Below, in pieces: positions 54,221 through 63,502 of a stretch of 64,000 nt of DNA. Both the position numbers and the translations under genes were made by a program. The stretch covers positions 186,001 through 250,000 of the forward strand of contig NZ_CP094846.1 in assembly GCF_022832975.1 (NCBI RefSeq). The letters run 5' to 3'. Position 1 is the stretch's first letter, and each line of letters starts with the position of its first letter. The notes under the pieces are model-generated. The model had not been told where the DNA came from and searched no databases. It saw only the letters and a list, made by a program, of their open reading frames with translations. The stretch comes from Ornithobacterium rhinotracheale. GTDB lineage: Bacteria; Bacteroidota; Bacteroidia; Flavobacteriales; Weeksellaceae.

Positions 54221-55534
54221 CTAAGCACCGATTCCATAATAAGTGAACCCTTTTTCTTCTAGGAAATTTCTTTCATAAATGTTTCTCCCGTCAAAGATTA
54301 AAGGGGTGTTTAAATTTGTTAATATTTTATCCCAATCTGGGAAGCGGAACTCGTTCCATTCTGTGATGAGTGCAATGGCATCTGCCCCTTGGGTAGTTTC
54401 ATAAACATTTTTGTGATAAGAAATGCGGTTGCCGAGCACTTTTTTAGCCTCATGTGTTGCGACAGGGTCTATTGCTTTAATTTTAGCTCCGTGTTTTAGT
54501 AATTCTTCGGCAATGTAAATTGCAGGAGCCTCACGCATATCATCGGTATTTGGTTTAAAGGCAAGCCCCCAGAGAGCAATCGTTTTGCCAGATAAATCGT
54601 TGCCGAAATGTTTTAAGATTTTCTCAGCTAAAACCAATTTTTGGCGATTATTTACTTCTTCTACGGCATCCAAAATCTGGAGAGAATGCCCTAAATCCTT
54701 TGCCGTTTTGGCTAGAGCTTTGACATCTTTAGGAAAACAAGATCCGCCATAGCCCACGCCTGCGTACAAGAATTTTTTCCCGATGCGCGGGTCGGCACCG
54801 ATTCCTGCACGAATGTCGTTGATGTTTGCCCCCACTTTGTCACAAAGATTGGCAATGTCGTTCATGAAGCTTATGCGCGTTGCAAGCATTGCATTTGCGG
54901 CGTATTTGGTCATTTCCGCTGAGGTGATGCTCATGTAAATCACACGGAATCCATTTAGTAAAAATGGCTTGTAGATTTTTTCTAAAATCTTTTTGGCTCG
55001 TTCGTTTTCTATACCAATCACAACACGGTCTGGGCTCATAAAATCTTTGATAGCAGCCCCTTCTTTTAAAAACTCTGGATTGGACGCTACATCAAATTCT
55101 AGGGCTAAATTTCGCTTGTTTAGCTCATCTTGCACGCAAGATTTCACGATGTGCGAAGTTCCTACGGGAACGGTACTTTTAGTCACGACAACCAAGTAAT
55201 CGTTCATGTGTTGCCCAATTTCCGTAGCCACAGCTTTTACATATTGCAAATCGGCACTTCCGTCTTCGCCTGGAGGCGTTCCTACTGCAATGAAAACCAC
55301 TTGGCTGCTTGGCAAACTGTCCTTCAAAGAGGTAGAGAAATCAAGCCTTCCGCTTTTAAAGTTTCGGTACACAATGTCTTCTAAACCTGGTTCGTAAATC
55401 GGTAAAATCCCTTTTTTTAGGTTTTCGATTTTGGTTTTATCTACATCTACACAAGTAACCTGCATACCCACATCTGCAAGGCATGCTCCCGTTACCAATC
55501 CCACATAGCCTGTACCAACAATTACAATTTTCAT
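54221..55534 (-). CDS. ugd: UDP-glucose 6-dehydrogenase
   Basis: The protein has 437 residues. The N-terminal Rossmann motif is GTGYVGLVTGACLADVG; the catalytic Cys is in YGGSCFPKDVKAL; ALWGLAFKPNTDDMREAPA is the C-terminal NAD-dependent part. It oxidises UDP-glucose twice to UDP-glucuronate, a precursor for capsule or LPS. It is the last gene of the operon. UDP-mannosaminuronate or GDP-mannose substrates cannot be ruled out by eye, but the sequence fits Ugd/TuaD best. Confidence 0.93.
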   Translation of the reverse strand: MKIVIVGTGYVGLVTGACLADVGMQVTCVDVDKTKIENLKKGILPIYEPGLEDIVYRNFKSGRLDFSTSLKDSLPSSQVVFIAVGTPPGEDGSADLQYVKAVATEIGQHMNDYLVVVTKSTVPVGTSHIVKSCVQDELNKRNLALEFDVASNPEFLKEGAAIKDFMSPDRVVIGIENERAKKILEKIYKPFLLNGFRVIYMSITSAEMTKYAANAMLATRISFMNDIANLCDKVGANINDIRAGIGADPRIGKKFLYAGVGYGGSCFPKDVKALAKTAKDLGHSLQILDAVEEVNNRQKLVLAEKILKHFGNDLSGKTIALWGLAFKPNTDDMREAPAIYIAEELLKHGAKIKAIDPVATHEAKKVLGNRISYHKNVYETTQGADAIALITEWNEFRFPDWDKILTNLNTPLIFDGRNIYERNFLEEKGFTYYGIGA

Positions 55535-55590
55535 ATGCGTAGCCTTTATGATTTGCTATGCAAAATAAGAAAAAAAATAGGATTAAAAAA

Positions 55591-56469
55591 TTATCTTTTT
55601 TCTACAAGGCTTAGCAAATATTGTCCGTAGGTGCTTTTTTCTAATCTTTGAGCGTTCTCGAGCAATTGATTTTTATTGATAAAACCTAATTTATAAGCAA
55701 TTTCTTCAATTGCGCCAATTTTAAGTCCTGTTCGGTTTTCTACCGCTTTTACAAATTCGGTGGCCTCTACAAGCGATTCGTGCGTTCCTGTATCGAGCCA
55801 AGCAAAGCCACGACCAAGCAATTCTAATTTTAGATTTTTCTGGCTGAGGTAATTGGCATTTACACTTGTGATTTCCAATTCTCCGCGTACTGATGGTTTT
55901 GTGTTTTTAGCAATTTCAATCACAGAATTTGGGTAATAATATAATCCCACAACGGCATAATTTGATTTTGGATTAGTAGGTTTTTCCTCAATGCTTAAAA
56001 CATTACCCTCCTCATCAAACTCAGCAACGCCATAGCGTTCTGGGTCTTTCACATTGTATCCAAAAATTACCGCTTTTTGTTCGTTTTTCACCCATTCCAC
56101 AGCGTTTTGTAGCTTTTGAGAAAGTCCCGCTCCATAGAAAATATTGTCGCCCAAAATTAAACAAACATCATCGTCGCCTATGAAATCTTCGCCAATGATA
56201 AAAGCTTGAGCCAAGCCGTCGGGCGAGGGTTGCTCGGCATAAGCAATTTTAAGTCCGATTTGTGAGCCGTCGCCCAATAATTTTTGGAAATTGGGCAAAT
56301 CGTGAGGCGTAGAAATAATCAAAATTTCTTGAATTCCCGAAAGCATCAACACCGAAAGCGGGTAATAAATCATCGGTTTGTCATTTATCGGGAGTAGTTG
56401 TTTAGAAACAGCCATTGTTAATGGATGTAATCTAGTGCCTGAACCACCTGCTAGAATAATTCCTTTCAT
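55591..56469 (-). CDS. rmlA: Glucose-1-phosphate thymidylyltransferase (RmlA)
   Basis: The protein has 292 residues. The start [25 protein letters not shown] is the nucleotide-binding loop; [27 protein letters not shown]-type strings and [15 protein letters not shown] are typical of RmlA. It forms dTDP-glucose from dTTP and glucose-1-phosphate. It lies 13 bases after rmlC and 56 before ugd. Confidence 0.96.
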   Translation of the reverse strand: MKGIILAGGSGTRLHPLTMAVSKQLLPINDKPMIYYPLSVLMLSGIQEILIISTPHDLPNFQKLLGDGSQIGLKIAYAEQPSPDGLAQAFIIGEDFIGDDDVCLILGDNIFYGAGLSQKLQNAVEWVKNEQKAVIFGYNVKDPERYGVAEFDEEGNVLSIEEKPTNPKSNYAVVGLYYYPNSVIEIAKNTKPSVRGELEITSVNANYLSQKNLKLELLGRGFAWLDTGTHESLVEATEFVKAVENRTGLKIGAIEEIAYKLGFINKNQLLENAQRLEKSTYGQYLLSLVEKR

Positions 56470-56482
56470 ATCATTTAATTTT

Positions 56483-57034
56483 TTATAACTTGTCTATAAA
56501 GTTTTGCCAAGAATTGAGTTCACGATCTTTTTCTGAAATAGAGGCGTTTGTTTCTTCAATTTTCCAATCAATATTTAAATCGCGGTCATTAAAAATTACG
56601 CCTGATTCTGAGGCTTTGTTATAATAATTATCACATTTGTATTGAAAAATGGCATCCTCGGACAAAACGGAGAAGCCGTGCAGACAGCCGCGCGGGATAA
56701 ATAGCTGAGTTTGATTTTCAGCGGAGAGTTCAATGCATATAATCTTGCCAAAGGTAGGGGAGTTTTTGCGTGCATCTACGGCGACATCTAGCACCTTGCC
56801 TTGCAGTACGCGCACGAGCTTGGCTTGCGCATATTGCCCCAGCTGAATGTGTAGTCCGCGGATTACGCCTTGTGTGGAATAGGACTGATTGTCCTGCACG
56901 AATTGGATATTTAGCCCCGTTGCTTGGTTAAATTTTTCCTCGTTATAGCTTTCAAAAAAGTAGCCGCGTTCATCTCCAAAAATTTGCGGTTGTATCAAAA
57001 AACAATCTTGGATTTCGGTGGTTTTTACAGTCAT
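56483..57034 (-). CDS. rmlC: dTDP-4-dehydrorhamnose 3,5-epimerase (RmlC)
   Basis: With the ATG ending at 57034 it has 183 residues, the usual length, and starts 14 bases after rmlB; an upstream ATG at 57130 inside rmlB would add 32 foreign residues. [29 protein letters not shown] (His acting as base) and [15 protein letters not shown] are the family strings. It epimerises C3 and C5 of the dTDP-4-keto-6-deoxy sugar. It is followed by rmlA; no rmlD gene is in the row. Confidence 0.95.
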   Translation of the reverse strand: MTVKTTEIQDCFLIQPQIFGDERGYFFESYNEEKFNQATGLNIQFVQDNQSYSTQGVIRGLHIQLGQYAQAKLVRVLQGKVLDVAVDARKNSPTFGKIICIELSAENQTQLFIPRGCLHGFSVLSEDAIFQYKCDNYYNKASESGVIFNDRDLNIDWKIEETNASISEKDRELNSWQNFIDKL

Positions 57035-57048
57035 CTTTTTTTCAGTTT

Positions 57049-58104
57049 TTATTGATACATTTTTTTGTAATACTCTTGATACTCTCCATTCACTACATTT
57101 TCGAGCCACGCTTGATTGTTTAAGTACCAATCAATGGTGTGCGATAAGCCCTCCTCAAAAGTTACACTGGGTTGCCAGCCGAGTTCCTCTTTCAGCTTAG
57201 TAGCATCAATGGCATAGCGCAAATCGTGCCCAGGGCGGTCTTTTACAAAGGTGATTAATTGCTCAGAAGTCCCCGCGGGGTTCCCTATTTTTTGGTCAAT
57301 TTGCTTGCAAAGTTCTTTGACTAAATTAATGTTTTGCCATTCATTAAAGCCCCCAATATTGTAAGTCTTTTTATTCTCCGCTTGGTGAAAAATTACATCT
57401 ATCGCGCATGCGTGGTCTATGACAAAGAGCCAATCTCTCGTGTACTTACCATCTCCATAGATGGGCAGCGGTTTTTTATTTAAAATATTATGAATACAGA
57501 GCGGAATCAGCTTTTCAGGAAATTGATTAGGGCCATAATTATTGGAGCAATTTGAAATCACAAAAGGCAGCTTATAAGTCTCGCCATAGGCGCGCACAAA
57601 GTGGTCGGACGAGGCCTTGGAGGCAGCATAGGGCGAATTAGGGTCATACGGAGTAGTCTCTTTAAAAAGTCCCGTTTCGCCTAGCGTGCCATACACCTCA
57701 TCGGTGCTAATATGGTAGAATCGCTTGCCTTCAAAATCATTTTCCCAAGCATTTTTAGCCGCATTGAGCAGTGCCATAGTGCCTAAAATATTGGTGCGGG
57801 CAAAGGCAAATGGGTCTTTAATAGAGCGGTCCACATGCGACTCTGCGGCTAGGTGAATCACGGCATCAAATTGATATTGCTTAAAGAGTGCTGCAATGTA
57901 TTCCTCGTGAGTAATATCTCCCTTTAAGAAAGTGTAATTTGGTTGGTTTTCAATATCTTTTAAGTTCTCAAGATTTCCTGCATAGGTGAGTGCATCAAGA
58001 TTAAAAATCTTGTAGTTTGGATATTTTGTAACAAATAAACGAACGACATGTGAGCCGATAAATCCTGCTCCGCCTGTAATTAAGATTGATTTTTGTTTCT
58101 CCAT
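57049..58104 (-). CDS. rmlB: dTDP-glucose 4,6-dehydratase (RmlB)
   Basis: The protein has 351 residues. The NAD motif is ITGGAGFIGSHVVRLF; HLAAESHVDRSIKDPFAFARTN, STDEVYGTLGE and the catalytic YAASKASSDHFVRAY follow. NNYGPNQFPEKLIPL is the standard RmlB substrate loop. It makes dTDP-4-keto-6-deoxyglucose. It is the first of the three rml genes, 32 bases after a glycosyltransferase gene. Confidence 0.97.
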   Translation of the reverse strand: MEKQKSILITGGAGFIGSHVVRLFVTKYPNYKIFNLDALTYAGNLENLKDIENQPNYTFLKGDITHEEYIAALFKQYQFDAVIHLAAESHVDRSIKDPFAFARTNILGTMALLNAAKNAWENDFEGKRFYHISTDEVYGTLGETGLFKETTPYDPNSPYAASKASSDHFVRAYGETYKLPFVISNCSNNYGPNQFPEKLIPLCIHNILNKKPLPIYGDGKYTRDWLFVIDHACAIDVIFHQAENKKTYNIGGFNEWQNINLVKELCKQIDQKIGNPAGTSEQLITFVKDRPGHDLRYAIDATKLKEELGWQPSVTFEEGLSHTIDWYLNNQAWLENVVNGEYQEYYKKMYQ

Positions 58105-58136
58105 AGGTGGTCAAATTATATTTGCTAAATTAATGA

Positions 58137-59300
58137 TTATAATTCTCTTTTGGAAAGAATTTCTTGATATTTTTCGTGTATGCAATCCCAAACATATTGT
58201 TGTGTGTATTTGGCAATGATGTTTTTGCGTGTATTGGCTTGCAAAATGGATAGTGCTACACGGTTGTTTTGATAGTCGCGCATGGCTTTAGCTAATTCTT
58301 CTGTATTTTGTTTTGGAATTATGGTTCCGTTGATATTGTTTTCGATAATCTCATTGGATCCGCTAATGTCTGTTACGATGCAAGGCAATTCCATGGATTG
58401 TGCTTGGAGCACTACATTGGGGAAGCCTTCGCGATAACTAGGGAACACAAAAGCATGGCTTAATGCTAAAAATGGACGAATATCTGATTGAAATCCTGTG
58501 CGGATGATGTTTGGATTTTCGTTCATTTTTTGAATGGTTTCAGCGGGAAGAGGATCTAATTTTGGCTCTTCTTTTCCCACTAAAATTAATTTAGTTTTTG
58601 GATTATTAAGCTCAGTAAAAGCGTCGATTAGTTCTATGATTCCTTTATCTTTTACCAAACGCCCTACAAAACAAAACACAAAGTCATCCTGCGAAATGTT
58701 GTATTGCTTTCGGAGCGTGTTGAGCGTATCTTCGCTTATTTGCTCCTTTGAAAAGTAATCGGTATCAATGCCATTAATATTGCCATTAGCAATGATTTCA
58801 AGCGGTTTTTTCGTAATGTTATATCGTTGTAAATCAATCTTTACACCTTCTCCTTCTGGGAAAATATGGGTAGCGCAAGCGCAAAGGATTTTATCCATTA
58901 AAATTAAAATTTTTTGTAAAAAACCTGTGCGATACGGAAAAATCAGCCCCGTGAAAGTATGAATACGAATTGGAACGCCCGCTATTTTCCCCGCAACCAT
59001 ACTCAAAAGCCCTGCCTTTGGTGTGATAGAGTGTATAATGGTGGGCTTCTCTTTTTTCAGTAATCTGTACATTTTAATCAAGGAGATTAAGTCTTTCCAG
59101 GGTGAAATTTGGCGCTGCATCTCCACCTGCATTGTCCTCACGCCCTCTCGTTGATGTACCGCTTCTAAATTTTTACCTTTTCCAGATACCGCTGTTACCT
59201 CGTAAAACTGATTGAGAAATTTAAGCTGCCCTCTCAGTAATATATCAAGCGAAATCGGAACAGTAGCAGTCCTGAAAAGTTTAATTTGGGAGTGTTTCAT
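58137..59300 (-). CDS. Glycosyltransferase family 4 (type 1)
   Basis: With the ATG ending at 59300 it has 387 residues (MKHSQIKLFRTATVP); an ATG at 59339 would add 13 residues. It overlaps the previous gene by 20 bases. IIHSITPKAGLLSMVAGKIAGVPIRIHTFTG is the N-terminal acceptor part, while FCFVGRLVKDKGIIELIDAF and SYREGFPNVVLQAQSMELPCIVTDISGSNEI (with EGFPNVxLEA-type motif) are the GT4 nucleotide-sugar part. Sugar and linkage are unknown. It resembles the glycosyltransferases that start or extend O-antigen or capsule units. Confidence 0.92.
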   Translation of the reverse strand: MKHSQIKLFRTATVPISLDILLRGQLKFLNQFYEVTAVSGKGKNLEAVHQREGVRTMQVEMQRQISPWKDLISLIKMYRLLKKEKPTIIHSITPKAGLLSMVAGKIAGVPIRIHTFTGLIFPYRTGFLQKILILMDKILCACATHIFPEGEGVKIDLQRYNITKKPLEIIANGNINGIDTDYFSKEQISEDTLNTLRKQYNISQDDFVFCFVGRLVKDKGIIELIDAFTELNNPKTKLILVGKEEPKLDPLPAETIQKMNENPNIIRTGFQSDIRPFLALSHAFVFPSYREGFPNVVLQAQSMELPCIVTDISGSNEIIENNINGTIIPKQNTEELAKAMRDYQNNRVALSILQANTRKNIIAKYTQQYVWDCIHEKYQEILSKREL

Positions 59301-60372
59301 ACAATTGGATATATTTATCAACCATACGATGAATGTCAAATTCCTTTGCGCGCGCTTGGCATTTTTGCACGATTTCTTGGTATAGTGCGGGATTGTTTTC
59401 CAAAGATAGGATTTTTTTGGCTAAAGTTTGGGCATCTCCTTGCGGAAATAAAATGCCATAGCCTCCCACAATTTCTTTTAACCCTGGGACATCTGAGGCG
59501 ATGAATGGCCTGCCGCTCGCCATACCCTCAATGCTGGAAAGGGAAAGCCCCTCATATTTGGAGGAGAGAACGATATAGTCGGCGGATTTTAGATGCTCGT
59601 ATACATTTGTTTTTCTTCCTAAAAAATATACACGATTTGATAGCTTTTCAGATTTTGTAAAGTCTTCTAAATCTTGCCTTAACACGCCATCGCCTAGTAG
59701 TATTATTTTGAAATTTTCGGGTAGATAGTGCAGGGCTTTAATCAAAGTTTTTTGGTCTTTTGGTTCGTGCATAGATGAGACTTGCATAATGACTTTATCC
59801 GTGGGCAGTAGGTTAGTCGCTATTTCTTCCTTTCTTAAAGCGGTGGCATTTATCACATTTTCAATGTTTACGCCGTTTTCTATAATGGGCAGATTTTCAA
59901 TGTTTATGCCTGTGTGGTTTTTTATTATTTCCTGAACGCCAGGGGTGATGCATACGGTTTTATTATATTTTTTATAAACAAATTTTTCAATGGGTGTGAA
60001 TAGTTTATTTCTAATTCTTCGGTTGGAGGTGCTGTGCTCCGTGAAGATTAATTTGGTTTTATTGCCGTTTAGCAAATTGGCGAGTACAGCCCAGTACTGC
60101 GCAGGGAAGAGGTGCACATGCGCAATGTCGTAGTTTTTTAATAATTTTTGGAGTTTAAAAATAAGAGCAGGATTATAGACAGAACCTTTGCTTAATCTAA
60201 AAATTTTTGAACAATTTTTAGCCTCCAAAGCTTTGGTGAAAGGGTAATCATTGTCTGTTAAGAGGGCAATGTCCATGCTGATTCCACGCTCCACATACAA
60301 CGGGATAGAGTCGAGTAGGAGTTTTTCTGCACCTCCCATGTTTAGGCTGTCTATAATTTGTAAAATCTTCAT
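59281..60372 (-). CDS. Glycosyltransferase family 4
   Basis: The protein has 363 residues. The start MKILQIIDSLNMGGAEKLL is the classical GT4 N-terminus; VIMQVSSMHEPKDQKTLIKAL and SSKYEGLSLSSIEGMASGRPFIASDVPGLKEI (EGLSLSSIEAM motif) are the donor site. It shares one base with the preceding gene. The donor sugar is not known. Confidence 0.92.
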   Translation of the reverse strand: MKILQIIDSLNMGGAEKLLLDSIPLYVERGISMDIALLTDNDYPFTKALEAKNCSKIFRLSKGSVYNPALIFKLQKLLKNYDIAHVHLFPAQYWAVLANLLNGNKTKLIFTEHSTSNRRIRNKLFTPIEKFVYKKYNKTVCITPGVQEIIKNHTGINIENLPIIENGVNIENVINATALRKEEIATNLLPTDKVIMQVSSMHEPKDQKTLIKALHYLPENFKIILLGDGVLRQDLEDFTKSEKLSNRVYFLGRKTNVYEHLKSADYIVLSSKYEGLSLSSIEGMASGRPFIASDVPGLKEIVGGYGILFPQGDAQTLAKKILSLENNPALYQEIVQKCQARAKEFDIHRMVDKYIQLYETLPN

Positions 60373-61247
60373 TATTTGTTTTTTCTACGGTCGTTTAAAT
60401 ACATGGCAAATCCCAAAGGGAAACCAACGAGTGAATATAATAAATTTACTCGAGATAATTTGTTTTTAAAGCTCCAATCATTATCATTAAAGCTGAAACG
60501 CCAGAAATTGATAGTCGCTTTGATTTTTTCTTTCAATGGAATATTGTAAGAAGCCAATTCGCTGTAATGAATCATAGAAGCTTTGGGCGAGTTCATACGG
60601 ATTTTTACAATTTTATCAGTTAGTCCACCAGGTAAATATTCAGTAACATAAAAACCATAGTTGTAAAAATCAATTTTATATTTCTGGGCAATTCTATTCC
60701 ATATTAATGCTTCTGGACAGAATTTTTCACCTTCAATCTCAGGAAATGTATACTCTTGAAGTATATCTGTTTTAAATACTTCAACCAAGTCACCCGTAAT
60801 GTTATGTTTGTATCGAATGTCTAGTGAGTTACTTGTGATTTTATCAAAGTTACCACGACCTACAATCTTTCCATCACTTGATATTCTTCGCGTTGCTACG
60901 GCTACAACAGACATATCATTTATTTTTTGGATATTCTCTTTTAGTTGCTCAATCGCTGTTGGCGTCAAGTGGTCGTCAGTGTCTAATATTAAAGTAAAAT
61001 CACCTTTTGCTTTTTGAACACCAAAATTTAAAGCGGTATGTTTTCCCCCATTAGTTTTTTTGTAATAGGACAAATCAAAGCCATTAGGAGAAAAGGTTTT
61101 AATTAGTTCATCTGTATTATCAGTGCTACCGTCGTCTATCACAATCCATTCAAAATCTTTAGATTCTTGATTTTGTAGAGAATCAAAGGCTCTTTTTAAT
61201 AAATTAGCTCTATTATAGGTAGGAGTAATAATGCTTATTCTTGGCAT
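60372..61247 (-). CDS. Glycosyltransferase family 2
   Basis: The protein has 291 residues. PRISIITPTYNRANLLKRAFDSL and WIVIDDGSTDNTDELI are the GT-A nucleotide part; FTLILDTDDHLTP has the metal-binding DxD. A helical C-terminal part with a hydrophobic end (YSLVGFPLGFAMYL) may attach to the membrane. It lies 3 bases after the EpsG-like gene. Confidence 0.93.
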   Translation of the reverse strand: MPRISIITPTYNRANLLKRAFDSLQNQESKDFEWIVIDDGSTDNTDELIKTFSPNGFDLSYYKKTNGGKHTALNFGVQKAKGDFTLILDTDDHLTPTAIEQLKENIQKINDMSVVAVATRRISSDGKIVGRGNFDKITSNSLDIRYKHNITGDLVEVFKTDILQEYTFPEIEGEKFCPEALIWNRIAQKYKIDFYNYGFYVTEYLPGGLTDKIVKIRMNSPKASMIHYSELASYNIPLKEKIKATINFWRFSFNDNDWSFKNKLSRVNLLYSLVGFPLGFAMYLNDRRKNK

Positions 61248-61250
61248 AAA

Positions 61251-62354
61251 TTAATCATTTAAAAAATTATAATTTTGTCGGTATTCCATAAATTCAAATC
61301 TACCATTTCGATTGAAATCTTGGAAGATGCTTTTGTATGGCATTAAATCTCCGCCGTCCCACAAGATGAGTAGGCGAATGAAAACTGCGCTAAAATAGAC
61401 TCCTATGCAAAGTTTAAAAAAGTTTCGTAATTTTATATCTTTAATCGCATTATACATATACGGAATGGCTAAAACCAAGAAGATAAAATAGTACCAAGTT
61501 AGTCTTAAAAACGAGGCATTAGTGAGGGTTGCCAAGGTGAAGAATACATAAAGCGCAAAACCATTGAAAATAGCGATACCTTTTTTGGTTTGATAAAAGT
61601 AATTTCTAAAATTTAACCCTAAAATAAATAAAACTAAAGCTTCAATAAGATAAAAGATATTAACCCCTGAGTCTTTGTCAATATATGCCGCTGCTTTTTC
61701 TACTCCTGCGCTTTCGATGGTGCTTTCTTTTAATACATCCCCAAGAGGAGTGAAAGATAGAAATAAAATGACAAAACCTCCTAATAAAAGTTGGTAATTA
61801 TTGAATTTACGATTGGCTACAAGTATATATGGTAAAAAGATAATAGAACTACGGTGCAAAGTAAAAGCTAATCCGATGACGAACAAAGCATAAATATACT
61901 TTCTGTTGATAATCATACTTATCGTGAGCCAGATGACTGCCATAGCAAGCCCCTGTCTCAAGTACACAAACGAGTAAATAAAGAATTTACAAAAATAAAC
62001 GAAAAGAGAAATGCTGATATTTTCTGTGTTTTTTTTAATAACATAAAAGTGCATGCTATACATGATGAGCGCAGAGGCGAAAAATAGGAACTCTCGTTTA
62101 GTACTAATGTTTTGTAATAAGTAATAATAAGTTAAAAAACCTTTTTCAAAAGCCCCGTATAGAAATAAACTTTTACCCCTTAATACTTCATATACCTCCG
62201 CGTAAATATAGACATCATACCCCCCAATCATATCACGCAAGCCCGTTATCAACATTAAGCAAACTAAGAAAAAATAAACTAATTTTTTATTTTTAAAAGG
62301 GTTGCTAATGTAGACTATAATGGCTAATGAAAATATGACTAAGTATGGAATCAT
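61251..62354 (-). CDS. EpsG/Wzy-like polysaccharide polymerase
   Basis: The protein has 367 residues with ten or more hydrophobic helices, mostly of Leu, Ile and Phe. LMLITGLRDMIGGYDVYIYAEVYEVLRG near the N-terminus and LRQGLAMAVIWLTISM are typical of EpsG-family proteins, which polymerise repeat units in the inner membrane. It is the probable Wzy of this operon. Its start overlaps the preceding gene by four bases, so translation is coupled. Confidence 0.85.
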   Translation of the reverse strand: MIPYLVIFSLAIIVYISNPFKNKKLVYFFLVCLMLITGLRDMIGGYDVYIYAEVYEVLRGKSLFLYGAFEKGFLTYYYLLQNISTKREFLFFASALIMYSMHFYVIKKNTENISISLFVYFCKFFIYSFVYLRQGLAMAVIWLTISMIINRKYIYALFVIGLAFTLHRSSIIFLPYILVANRKFNNYQLLLGGFVILFLSFTPLGDVLKESTIESAGVEKAAAYIDKDSGVNIFYLIEALVLFILGLNFRNYFYQTKKGIAIFNGFALYVFFTLATLTNASFLRLTWYYFIFLVLAIPYMYNAIKDIKLRNFFKLCIGVYFSAVFIRLLILWDGGDLMPYKSIFQDFNRNGRFEFMEYRQNYNFLND

Positions 62355-63502
62355 TTTTTTATCAATGTATCAATTAAATTTACAGAATCACAGCTTTCAT
62401 ATAATTGTTTTGATCCCGCTGTATATTCAGGGTAATTATTTTCAATTTTTTTGATGGCTTTTACAATATTTTCTACATTCCATTCATCAGTTGAAATTCC
62501 GGCTTGGTTATTTTCTAGTGCTTGTTTTAAGGCTGGTACATCGTTTCCTATCATAGGTTTATTAAACATACTATATTCGTATATTTTATTTGGAGCACAA
62601 TATAGCAAATTTAAACTTTCTTCTACATTTGAATTCTCGGATGTGTTATATGTTAAAAATCCAATATAAGCCATTTTTGTCACAAGTAAGTGATATGGTG
62701 GCGGGATGAATGGTAAAAAGTATACATCTTTATCTTTGTATTTCTGTTTCAAAAAATCCTTGTCAGTAGAATCTGCAGCCATAATACAGACAGCGTAGTC
62801 AGGCCCCAAATGATTTAAGGAATCGCATATGTAATCTATGCGTCTTTTCTCATTGTCTATGGCTCCTTGGTATAGTAATGTTTTTTTTTCTTTAAGCGTA
62901 TCAATCAACTTTTCATCAACAAAATGTGATAAATCGTATGAGAGATTCTCTAAGGATAACAATGGCTTATTTGGAATGATATATGGTGTTTTCTTCAAAC
63001 CAAAAACTGCTTGCGTTATTTTAGCCCTATTGTATTCACAACAAACTACTCTCCAGGCTGATTTTACATTTTGTTTTAAATCTAAATTGGGAACTACCAA
63101 TCTGTATTTCATTGGGACTTTGAAAAATGGCATTTCAAATAAATATAGAATTGTTCTATAATTTTTAATAATAGAATTCATCCTCCATCCATTTTCGTTT
63201 CCAAACACCCAAACCACAGTATCATCGTCATAATTTCTTTTGATGAATTGTTCTACTTGAGATTTGTTTTTGAACATCGACTGAAATTTTTTTACTGGGT
63301 TCGTTTGAACTTTGTCAACAACAACCTCTTCATAATGAATGTTCATTTTCTGCAGTTCTTCAATTAACTCTTTGGAACTACAATAGCCAAGCATTGTCAC
63401 ATGACAATTCAATTGAGCTAAAATTTTTAAAACACTTAGTATCGGTGGATATCTTACAATATCATCATCCGATATCAAAATATGTTTGCTGTAATTAGCC
63501 AT
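62351..63502 (-). CDS. Glycosyltransferase, GT1/GT4-like
   Basis: The protein has 383 residues. The pattern is a GT-B fold: an N-terminal part (HILISDDDIVRYPPILSVLKIL) and a C-terminal donor part (KKTLLYQGAIDNEKRRIDYICDSL, then LLYCAPNKIYEYSMFNKPMIGNDVPALKQALE). The NKIYEYSMFNKPMIG string is typical of capsule glycosyltransferases. Substrates are unknown. It overlaps wecB by eight bases and the polymerase gene by four. It is more AT-rich than the rml genes. Confidence 0.85.
   Translation of the reverse strand: MANYSKHILISDDDIVRYPPILSVLKILAQLNCHVTMLGYCSSKELIEELQKMNIHYEEVVVDKVQTNPVKKFQSMFKNKSQVEQFIKRNYDDDTVVWVFGNENGWRMNSIIKNYRTILYLFEMPFFKVPMKYRLVVPNLDLKQNVKSAWRVVCCEYNRAKITQAVFGLKKTPYIIPNKPLLSLENLSYDLSHFVDEKLIDTLKEKKTLLYQGAIDNEKRRIDYICDSLNHLGPDYAVCIMAADSTDKDFLKQKYKDKDVYFLPFIPPPYHLLVTKMAYIGFLTYNTSENSNVEESLNLLYCAPNKIYEYSMFNKPMIGNDVPALKQALENNQAGISTDEWNVENIVKAIKKIENNYPEYTAGSKQLYESCDSVNLIDTLIKK

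Noticed and set aside
57035-57130. Longer RmlC start inside rmlB
   Set aside because: The added 32 residues have no counterpart in RmlC and come from the overlapping rmlB end; the start at 57034 gives the normal length.
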